Made by a program: the position numbers and the translations under genes. A DNA stretch of 64,000 nt from an uncultured Bacteroidia bacterium. Its GTDB lineage: Bacteria; Bacteroidota; Bacteroidia; Bacteroidales; UBA932. The stretch lies in assembly GCA_902789395.1 (NCBI GenBank), contig CADANY010000003.1, forward strand, positions 121,070 through 185,069. The letters are read 5' to 3'. The stretch's first letter is position 1, and the number at the start of each line of letters is the position of its first letter. Below are positions 36,639-43,296 of this stretch, piece after piece. The notes under the pieces were generated by a model. That model ran no database searches. It saw only the letters and a program-made list of their open reading frames with translations, and was not told the DNA's origin.

Positions 36639-37583
36639 CTACATCGTCAGCTTATGTCCCCGGAGGACGCGCTCGAGCCTGTCGACGTCCCCGGAGAGTT
36701 TGGCGGAGGTGAGCTTGGCATAGATCTGGGTCGTGGCGATGTTGGTATGGCCCAGGATCGAACTGATGCTCTCGATCGGCATCCCGTTCGTCATGGCCAT
36801 CGTCGCGAAGGTGTGCCGGGCGACGTGGAAGGTTAGGTGCTCGGAGAATCCGCAGATCCGCGAGATCCGCCGCAGCCGGTCGTTCATGACCGTATAGCTC
36901 CCTATATTAAAAAGGTGCGAGTCCCGGCGCTCGGCCTCGTAGCGGTGGAGGATGGACAGGGGGACCCGCATGAGCTTGATTCGGAAGAGGGTGCCAGTTT
37001 TTTGGCGCTGGCTTACGATCCATACCGACCGGCCCATGCCGACGAGGTGGTCTTCGGTCAGGTCGCGCATGTCCGAAAAGGAGATCCCGGTCCAGCAACT
37101 GAATACGAACATGTCCCGGGTAAAGGCGAGCTTGGGATCGTCAAACGCCTTGCCCATCAGTAGTTTCAGTTCCCCCTCGGTTAGGTATCGTCGCGCCTTG
37201 ACCTTCGGCCGGATATGGTACCCGGAGAAAGGGTTCACGGGAATCTGCCCGCTGTTGAAAGCGCGGGAGCAAATCTGCTTCACGGGAATCTGGTAGAGCC
37301 ATACCGTCGACTGGGAGAGGCCCTTCTCGACCCGGAGGTAGTGGCAGAAACCGCGTATGAAATCTTCGGTCACATCGTCCAGCCGCAGGTCCTTCGAATG
37401 GTAGATCTTTGTAATGTAGTCCTGGAGATGATTCCGGACGATGAGGTACTTCATAAACGTGCTTCGTGAACGGTCGATGCCGACCCGTCGTCGGAACTCG
37501 TTCAAATCTGAATCATAGTTTTTGAGCAAGAAGTGCGTCTTTTTCGCCTTCGGGGCGCCTGGATTGTTGATAACTCTGTTCAT
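36639..37583 (-). CDS. Tyrosine recombinase (site-specific integrase)
   Basis: 314 residues: a SAM-like core-binding domain (about 25-115) and a catalytic domain (about 130-310). Catalytic residues seen are Lys195, the His253-x-x-Arg256 pair, His279 and Tyr288 (TTQIYAK). The first box reads TGISFSDMRDL, with Ser168 where most relatives have the first Arg; IntDOT of CTnDOT is known to have the same change. The N-terminal arm-binding domain of larger Bacteroides integrases is absent, which is closer to the short recombinases that invert DNA. The gene is GC-rich, in contrast to the flanking cassettes, and is framed by inverted head elements 3 and 4. Confidence 0.9.
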   Translation of the reverse strand: MNRVINNPGAPKAKKTHFLLKNYDSDLNEFRRRVGIDRSRSTFMKYLIVRNHLQDYITKIYHSKDLRLDDVTEDFIRGFCHYLRVEKGLSQSTVWLYQIPVKQICSRAFNSGQIPVNPFSGYHIRPKVKARRYLTEGELKLLMGKAFDDPKLAFTRDMFVFSCWTGISFSDMRDLTEDHLVGMGRSVWIVSQRQKTGTLFRIKLMRVPLSILHRYEAERRDSHLFNIGSYTVMNDRLRRISRICGFSEHLTFHVARHTFATMAMTNGMPIESISSILGHTNIATTQIYAKLTSAKLSGDVDRLERVLRGHKLTM

Positions 37584-37709
37584 AAGTGTTAGTCTTTAAT
37601 GTTATAATTTTTAGTGCTTTAGCGGAATCCTTCATGGCCAAAATCAAAAAAAATATACTTACGTACACGTTTTTCACTGAAAATATTTTCAATTTGGCCA
37701 AAAAGTATT

Positions 37710-37717
37710 TATATTTG
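37710..37717 (+). promoter_or_regulatory. -7 promoter box of cassette 4
   Basis: TATATTTG matches TAnnTTTG and ends 1 bp before head element 4. The transcript would begin inside the element. Upstream, TGGCCAAAA occurs twice about 61 bp apart (near 37634 and 37695), each followed by an ACGTxTTTTT-like string; these might be protein-binding sites. Confidence 0.6.
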
Positions 37718-37718
37718 C

Positions 37719-37744
37719 ACGTGTTTTTTAGCGCAAAAATGCGG
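37719..37744 (+). repeat. Cassette head element 4
   Basis: Left arm ACGTGTTTTT is diverged; the centre TAGCGC and right arm AAAAATGCGG are kept. It is inverted relative to head element 3, about 1.2 kb away. Confidence 0.72.
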
Positions 37745-37979
37745 GCTGAAAGATAGCAATCATGAAATGTGCCTTACAGGGTACTGGAAGGCCATTTTGA
37801 TTGGCGGGAAGAGCGAACGCTAAAGGGCTTAATTAGTTAGAAACCAATTTACCGCTTTTACAAGTGAGACAAAATGTCAGAATTGACGGTTAAAAGCAAA
37901 CGCAACTGCTTATAAATCAAACAATTACACCTTAAACAAGTTAAAAAATACAACGAAATAAAATTAAAACTGTAGGAAT
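37745..37979 (+). promoter_or_regulatory. Leader of cassette 4 (class I) with a 12-residue upstream ORF
   Basis: Nearly identical to the cassette 1 leader over the first 100 bp. The small ORF at 37762-37800 encodes MKCALQGTGRPF, one residue different from cassette 1. It ends in TTAAAACTGTAGGAAT. Confidence 0.6.
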
Positions 37980-38147
37980 ATGAAAAAACAAACAAAAATG
38001 GAGTATGTATCTCCATGCGCATTCTTGACTTTGACAGAATGCCGGGATTTTCTGATGGATGTCGTCTTGTCAAATGGAATGACAGAGAAAGAAGAGGACC
38101 TCGGTGACGAGGAGGGTTCCGGCAATAATGGATTTATATTTGAATAA
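37980..38147 (+). CDS. Cassette 4 small peptide
   Basis: 55 residues, MKKQTKMEYVSP at the start, two cysteines (Cys13, Cys21), then an acidic Gly-rich tail (EKEEDLGDEEGSGNNG) and FIFE at the end. It lies 15 bp before the lipoprotein gene. No known family recognised. Confidence 0.75.
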   Translation: MKKQTKMEYVSPCAFLTLTECRDFLMDVVLSNGMTEKEEDLGDEEGSGNNGFIFE

Positions 38148-38162
38148 TAATAGAGAATAGCC

Positions 38163-39569
38163 ATGAGAAAGAGTTCATATTTTTTTGCAGCGTTAGCGGC
38201 CCTGTTCACCATCGGTTGTTCACAACTTGAAAAACCGGGAGAAGAAACCATTCTTCCTGACGATAATGGGCAATACACTATCAGCCTGGGTATTCCGGAA
38301 ACCAGAGTTGCTCTGGATGATGACTTGATGCCCTTCTGGACGGATGGGGATAAACTTGCCGTCCAGACAAACAACTCTTATAGCTCTTATACACTTAGTA
38401 GCGGAAAGGGCACCAACTCCGGTTCATTTACCGGCAACGGCTCGCCGAAAAACGGTGGCGTGCTTGTATATCCAGGATCCAACTTCTCCAATGGAACATA
38501 TACGTTCCCGACCAGTTTCCAATTTGCCAAATCGGATGATAGTGGCAATGTGACGCCCCTCAGCACCAATGCGAGTTTGAGGACGGTCTCGAATGTGCCG
38601 ATGGCCGGCAATTTGACCTATTCCAATAATAAGTTGAACGGCAGTCTTCGTTTCATCGGAGGTGCAATTAAGATTCATCTGACGAAGAATGTGCCTTATA
38701 CGGCAACTTACATGGACGTTGAAGTCTTTGAAGGTAATATCACCGGAAGTGCTACTGTAAGCGGCACGAATCCTATCGAAAATACTTCGCTCAGCAATGG
38801 CGGTAAAAAGGTTAGGGTGCAGATTAACCAGACAGGGCAGGCCTCGTCAACGCATCTCGATGGGATAACGGTTTATATCCCAGTCCCCACCGGGCATTAT
38901 AAGGGACTCCGGATTGCGCTCGTTCGGGATGACGGAACGACTGAAATCAAAGGAACGAAAATCAAATCCGAATCCGTTGAATTTGATATTGCCGCCGGCG
39001 AGATCCAGCCGTTTACTTTCACTCCGAGGTATGAAGTCTATACTTTCCAGAAAATAACGAGAAGTCAAGATCTGACAGATGGAACATACATTCTTGTTTA
39101 CGATCCGGCACCAAATAGTAGCTCTGACAGAACCGTAATTGTCAATGGCGACGATAATGTTAGAGAGTCTTTCCCGGCAGATTTCTATACTACATATACA
39201 TGGAAAGTAAATGACCAGGAATACACAGCAAACAATGTTGTTGTACTTGAGGAAGCGGATTATATTACAGGAGCGTGGGTTTTGGAATATAATTCTCGGA
39301 GACAACAGTGGTCTGTCAAATATGGTAAGGGGGATCTGACTGTTGAGTCTGTGACCTTCAACAATAACAATGTATTGATTAGTGTAAATGGAGGAGGGAT
39401 GTTCTCCTCAGCTAGATACATCTACTATTATACATATGATGAGATTGTGGCTCGTCAAACCAAACCGGAAGGATGGGATCCAGACGATCTAGTTAAATAT
39501 GGGAACGGAGTATTCTTGATCGACTCTGAAAGATCCTCCAATATTTACATGTACAAGATGCTCAACTAA
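38163..39569 (+). CDS. Cassette 4 fimbrillin-like lipoprotein
   Basis: 468 residues. Signal peptide ends in LFTIGC. The N-terminal half has MPFWTDGDKLAVQTNNSY, YTLSSGKGTNSGSFTGNG and VYPGSNFSNGTYTFPT, as in cassettes 1 and 3. The C-terminal domain (from about 295) begins YTFQKITRSQDLTDGTYIL and is homologous to that of cassette 3. Cassettes 3 and 4 lie on opposite sides of the recombinase, so they are natural partners for recombination. Terminated at 39594-39625. Confidence 0.76.
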   Translation: MRKSSYFFAALAALFTIGCSQLEKPGEETILPDDNGQYTISLGIPETRVALDDDLMPFWTDGDKLAVQTNNSYSSYTLSSGKGTNSGSFTGNGSPKNGGVLVYPGSNFSNGTYTFPTSFQFAKSDDSGNVTPLSTNASLRTVSNVPMAGNLTYSNNKLNGSLRFIGGAIKIHLTKNVPYTATYMDVEVFEGNITGSATVSGTNPIENTSLSNGGKKVRVQINQTGQASSTHLDGITVYIPVPTGHYKGLRIALVRDDGTTEIKGTKIKSESVEFDIAAGEIQPFTFTPRYEVYTFQKITRSQDLTDGTYILVYDPAPNSSSDRTVIVNGDDNVRESFPADFYTTYTWKVNDQEYTANNVVVLEEADYITGAWVLEYNSRRQQWSVKYGKGDLTVESVTFNNNNVLISVNGGGMFSSARYIYYYTYDEIVARQTKPEGWDPDDLVKYGNGVFLIDSERSSNIYMYKMLN

Positions 39570-39593
39570 ACCCATAAAACGAAAGATTAACTT

Positions 39594-39625
39594 CCACCCG
39601 ACCTTCACCGGCCGGGTGGTTTTTT
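39594..39625 (+). terminator. Terminator of cassette 4
   Basis: CCACCCG (39594-39600) pairs with CGGGTGG (39613-39619), then TTTTTT. Same structure as the terminator of cassette 1. Confidence 0.8.
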
Positions 39626-39794
39626 ATGCCTCGATGGTGGCGCTTATTACATTGAGTCGCAGCCGATTAACCTTTACCCTTTGTCCCAAAAAGGACAAAG
39701 GGTAGGTTTTATTCGCCTGCTAATCAGCTTATTAAGCGGCACGAGCCAAACGCGCGTGAACTTGTGTTTTGGCATCGTTGATTCAGCGAAGGGT
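39626..39794 (+). repeat. Island repeat, copy B
   Basis: Nearly identical to copy A at 25223-25390. Hairpin TACCCTTTGTCC (39675-39686) with its inverse (39693-39704). In both copies it is followed by the 3' end of the phosphodiester glycosidase-like gene. Confidence 0.75.
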
Positions 39795-40523
39795 CTAGTT
39801 CCCGTAGAAGACGATCCAGTTGGTTGTGAAGCGGCCGGGGGTGGGGAAGATTTCCCGGACGGAGCCGTCGGGGAGGCGGTACCAGGAGTAATTCCAGCCG
39901 CGGCCCATGTCACAGTAGATGGCGTTTCGGACGCCGAGTTTCCGAAGTCCGGCGAGGAAGGAGCCGAAGGGAAGACTCCGGGCGCAATCGACGATGCAGA
40001 GTCGTCCGCCGATCTCGCAGAGGGCCCGGTAGCGGTTCGCGCGGTCCGCCTTGAAGCAGCCCTTGAACTGTTTCCCGTTATGGAAAAGAAGACTTTGGCA
40101 AAAGCCCATTCCGCCTTGTTCCGCCGCTTTTTTGAGGGGTGGGCGTGAATTCTTATGGCTGAAATTGAAGTAGTTCCACCCTCCGGTCGGGGTCCATGTA
40201 AATACGCCGTTGTTGGGTCCGCAGTGGAAGCCCTCGTAGAAGGTTCCGCCCGAGACATGGTGCCCGGCGATATTCGAATGTTTGAAGGTCGTGAGTTTCT
40301 CCCCCGTGAAGGCCGCTGCGCAGCAGAATATCACCGTTGAATCGGACTTCTGCGGCATGGACCCGGTTGCAAGGTCCATCCTCCTGAACCGCGGGTAATA
40401 GACCGTCAGGCTGTCGCACCGCACGACCTCGACGGGATCATGGACATCCTTGAGATCCGTCCCCGGAGCGACTCCCCCGAGCCCGAGCGCGACGACCAAT
40501 GCAAGAAATAGACGTCTCATCAT
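39795..40523 (-). CDS. Secreted phosphodiester glycosidase-like protein
   Basis: 242 residues with a signal peptide (MRRLFLALVVALGLGGVAPG). The C-terminal part reads RYRALCEIGGRLCIVDC, then FLAGLRKLGVRNAIYCDMG, which resembles the conserved end of NAGPA/phosphodiester glycosidase domains (inhibitor-like GV-x-NAI-x-x-D-x-G). Assignment is by motif only. Its start overlaps the stop of djlA by 4 bp (ATGA), so the two are co-transcribed. A truncated copy exists at 25391-25775. Confidence 0.6.
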   Translation of the reverse strand: MMRRLFLALVVALGLGGVAPGTDLKDVHDPVEVVRCDSLTVYYPRFRRMDLATGSMPQKSDSTVIFCCAAAFTGEKLTTFKHSNIAGHHVSGGTFYEGFHCGPNNGVFTWTPTGGWNYFNFSHKNSRPPLKKAAEQGGMGFCQSLLFHNGKQFKGCFKADRANRYRALCEIGGRLCIVDCARSLPFGSFLAGLRKLGVRNAIYCDMGRGWNYSWYRLPDGSVREIFPTPGRFTTNWIVFYGN

Positions 40524-41299
40524 ACCATCCCCCTTTCTTTCTTGATGGACTCATAGGCTTCCTGGATCTTCTGGAACCGTTCTGCCGCGGCCTTCTGCAC
40601 CTCCGGCCCCAGCGTTGCCACTTTATCCGGATGGTTCTTCATGGCCATACGGCGGTACGCCTTTCGAACCTCATCATCGGTGGCGCTCGGCTTTATTTCC
40701 AACACATCGTAGGCTGAACTGTTCTCCCGGTAGAACATGGAGATGACCGAGGTGATATCCGAGGCCGACAGGCCGATCGTCGTTCCGATTGCCTCCAGGA
40801 CGCCTTTCTCGCTTTGATCGAACTGACCGTCGGCAATGGCGATCTGGACAAGATATTGGAATAGCTGCAGGCGCTGCGAGTAGTTCATATAGCGGGCGAT
40901 CTGAGGCCCGACTTCATAGATGTTGACCTGCCGGTTGTTCAGGCGCTCCAGCACTGCGACCGCATCGGCGACGGCGCCTTCTCCGAAATTGCGGCGCACA
41001 AAATCTTTTACAACATCCAGTTCCTTCGGATGGGTCTTCCCATCCGCTTTGATGACTGCAGAGGAGAGAACAAGCAGGGAAACGAAGAAGGAGTTCCGCT
41101 GTTCGTTCGTGCTATAGGTTCTTTGTCCGGAAGGACGTTGCTGCCGGTATTCGTCTTGTGTGGGATCTCCGCCGGGTAATTGCCTTGCAACCTCGATGGC
41201 CCTTTCCCAAATGGCACCCGTCACGAAGCCCAACAGGGCGCCGATCGGTCCCCATGTTACCCAGCCGAGAAATCCTGCTATCCATTTTGCTGATCCCAT
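40520..41299 (-). CDS. djlA: DjlA-like co-chaperone with TerB and DnaJ domains
   Basis: 259 residues. A short hydrophobic Gly-rich N-terminus (IAGFLGWVTWGPIGALLGFV) may insert in the membrane, as in E. coli DjlA. A TerB-like helical domain follows (SFFVSLLVLSSAVIKADGK, then IADGQFDQSEKGVLEAIG). The C-terminal J domain has the HPD motif in AYRRMAMKNHPDKVATLG. It would stimulate DnaK ATPase at the membrane. It lies downstream of the ATPase gene at 41330-42637 with a 30-bp gap. Confidence 0.88.
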   Translation of the reverse strand: MGSAKWIAGFLGWVTWGPIGALLGFVTGAIWERAIEVARQLPGGDPTQDEYRQQRPSGQRTYSTNEQRNSFFVSLLVLSSAVIKADGKTHPKELDVVKDFVRRNFGEGAVADAVAVLERLNNRQVNIYEVGPQIARYMNYSQRLQLFQYLVQIAIADGQFDQSEKGVLEAIGTTIGLSASDITSVISMFYRENSSAYDVLEIKPSATDDEVRKAYRRMAMKNHPDKVATLGPEVQKAAAERFQKIQEAYESIKKERGMV

Positions 41300-41329
41300 A
41301 GTCTATGTCTTCATTTCTTTATAATATTC

Positions 41330-42637
41330 TTAGTCTTTCAGGCATCCGATGGGGACGACATACACCCCGTCATCCCGCCGGTAGGCGAGACTGCCGATTC
41401 CGACCAGGACCATCAGGAAAGACGGCCCTTTCATCTTATCCGTATCGATCTTATTCCGCAGTTTGATCAACGTTTGCGCACCTTCATTGATCAGGCGCTC
41501 CCCGCCTATTTTGATCTCAACGAGTCCATAACTGCCATTTCGAAGATGGACCACGGCGTCGCATTCCAGACCGGACGCGTCACGATAATGGGCCACTTCC
41601 CCCATCGATGCATCGGCATAGGTCCTTAAATCCCTGATGGCGAGGGTCTCAAACAAGAGGCCATAGGTATTAAAGTCATTCAAAAGATCCTGAGGGCCTA
41701 AGCCTAGACTGGCCGAAGCAATGGAAGGATCGGTAAAATACCGGGTATTGGAGGTCCGAATCGCTATCTTGCTGCGAAGATTGGGATTCCAGGCCAATGA
41801 TTCTTCCACGACGAATAGTTTGTGAAGCGCCTCAATGTAGGACGCGATCGTGTCCGTGTCCAGCACTTTGGGTTCATTGGCTCTCATATCCTCGGCGATC
41901 GTTTCGAATGAAACCTGCGAGGCCTGGTTGCGGGCATAGGAGCGCATCAGACGACGGACTCTTTCCGGACTCCTGTTCGTTTTGTCTACACGGGACATAT
42001 CCCGCTCTGCGATGGCATCGACATAATCGAAGGCCTTGTCTAAGGCGATATCCTTTTCCATCTCAAGCGCCTCAGGCCAACCGCCACGGCAGATGAGATA
42101 GGCGATATCTTCACGCGTGAGATCAGACTTGGCATAGATCATTTCAGGAGCACTGAATAGATCCTTTAGACTGATGGATCCGTTCGACTCTCCGGATTCC
42201 CACAATGACATGGGGCGCATCCTGAGCCATCCGAAACGACCTGTCCCGGAGTGTCGTATCCTCTGATTCTCAGGAAGATCCTCGTCATCTTGGACGGGCA
42301 CAGAGGAACCGGTGAGAATAAAATGGCCCTGCCCTTTCCTATGATCGACCTCGAATCGTATGGTATCCCACAATTGAGGAGCAATCTGCCATTCGTCAAG
42401 CAGACGCGGATTATCCCCGATAAGTAAGTCCCGAGGGCGGATATCCGCCATTGTAAGATACTCAGTAATCCTGTTAGGATCATCCAAATAGATAACGCTT
42501 TTTGCCAACTGCTCCGCTGTCGTCGTTTTTCCGCACCATTTGGGTCCCTCAACTACTACGGCCCCGTTTCCTTTGAGTTTTCTCTCTAAAAGGGCATCTG
42601 CAATCCGATGCTTGTATCCGTCCATATCATTTGCCAT
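41330..42637 (-). CDS. AAA ATPase with DUF4143 C-terminal domain
   Basis: About 435 residues from MANDMDGYKHRIADALL at 42637, chosen because a perfect -7 box lies 8 bp upstream; an upstream ATG at 42658 would fall before that box. Walker A is GPKWCGKT (31-38) and Walker B RLLDEWQ. The C-terminal region has LECDAVVHLRNGSYGLVEIKIG, with the D...ExK pattern, given here only as its key residues D and E-x-K. Divergent from cassette 5, with three direct repeats upstream. Function unknown. Confidence 0.87.
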   Translation of the reverse strand: MANDMDGYKHRIADALLERKLKGNGAVVVEGPKWCGKTTTAEQLAKSVIYLDDPNRITEYLTMADIRPRDLLIGDNPRLLDEWQIAPQLWDTIRFEVDHRKGQGHFILTGSSVPVQDDEDLPENQRIRHSGTGRFGWLRMRPMSLWESGESNGSISLKDLFSAPEMIYAKSDLTREDIAYLICRGGWPEALEMEKDIALDKAFDYVDAIAERDMSRVDKTNRSPERVRRLMRSYARNQASQVSFETIAEDMRANEPKVLDTDTIASYIEALHKLFVVEESLAWNPNLRSKIAIRTSNTRYFTDPSIASASLGLGPQDLLNDFNTYGLLFETLAIRDLRTYADASMGEVAHYRDASGLECDAVVHLRNGSYGLVEIKIGGERLINEGAQTLIKLRNKIDTDKMKGPSFLMVLVGIGSLAYRRDDGVYVVPIGCLKD

Positions 42638-42645
42638 TACGGAGA

Positions 42646-42716
42646 CAAAGATAAACAATTCGGGAAAATGTTAGAAAAATTTTCGGGAAAATATCATAAA
42701 ATTTTTCGGGGAAAAG
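42646..42716. promoter_or_regulatory. ATPase promoter with three direct repeats of 23-bp period
   Basis: The minus-strand -7 box TATCTTTG lies at 42646-42653. TTCGGGAAAAT recurs at 42659-42669 and 42682-42692, with TTCGGGGAAAAG at 42705-42716, each exactly 23 bp after the last. The copies cover the -33 region and beyond. Confidence 0.75.
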
Positions 42717-42927
42717 CAGATTTTCGCCTCGTGTTGGTGTACCGCACACGGGAAGCACTTTGACAACTGTAGCGCATGAGAGGCCGTTTTTCTGTCATAG
42801 TGATTTTTCATCGTATGAGCCCTGCACGATCCTTTCAGAAGAAGTTCTTCCAGCACTGAAAAATAGCTCGAAATTCAGCCCGATTCGACATAACGATCTG
42901 ATTTTCATCGCTTTAACAACGCCTCCT
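42717..42927. other. Intergenic stretch without recognised gene
   Basis: A minus-strand frame beginning LEELLLKGSCRAHTMK is open for about 60 codons but has no recognisable family and may be a remnant. Nothing else is seen before head element 5. Confidence 0.3.
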
Positions 42928-42954
42928 CCGTAATTTTTTAGCGCAAAAATGCGG
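42928..42954 (+). repeat. Cassette head element 5
   Basis: Left arm CCGTAATTTTT, centre TAGCGC, right arm AAAAATGCGG. Same design as elements 1 and 2. Confidence 0.75.
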
Positions 42955-43098
42955 TTTGCTCTGGATGTTTTGATACTCAGTAAGAAATGGTCCAGATGAA
43001 GCGCATGATAATGCGACTATACACGGTGTGGTTTACGAGTGAAGAAAAGGTGAAAAAACATTCAATCTGATAACAAATATAATTAAAACTGTAGGAAT
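42955..43098 (+). promoter_or_regulatory. Leader of cassette 5 (class II) with a 19-residue upstream ORF
   Basis: The ORF at 43011-43070 encodes MRLYTVWFTSEEKVKKHSI, homologous to the one in the cassette 2 leader (14 of 19 residues identical, two synonymous changes). The leader ends in TTAAAACTGTAGGAAT before the peptide start. Confidence 0.62.
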
Positions 43099-43284
43099 AT
43101 GAGAAAACAAAGAAAAATGGAGTATGTCTCTCCTATGATTAGTGCCATGCACATAGTTGAGATAGAATCACCCATTATGGGGCCATCGAATGATCAGAAA
43201 AGATTGATGAGCGTGGATAGTTTGAACGAAATCTATTCTGACGGAACTGATGCCACAGATGATTATATTATCAATCTCTACTAA
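43099..43284 (+). CDS. Cassette 5 small peptide
   Basis: 61 residues, the longest of the family: MRKQRKMEYVSPMISAMHIV at the start and an acidic tail ending DDYIINLY. The C-terminal tyrosine recalls the cassette 2 peptide (YYLNY), matching the pairing of these two cassettes by leader class and by a following VWA gene. It lies 12 bp before the lipoprotein gene. Confidence 0.77.
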   Translation: MRKQRKMEYVSPMISAMHIVEIESPIMGPSNDQKRLMSVDSLNEIYSDGTDATDDYIINLY

Positions 43285-43296
43285 TACGAAAGGAGA

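Noticed and set aside
36541..37718. Simple on/off switch by inversion of the recombinase segment
   Set aside because: Both ends of the segment already carry a -7 box pointing outwards, so inversion would swap rather than silence promoters; kept only as a swap hypothesis.
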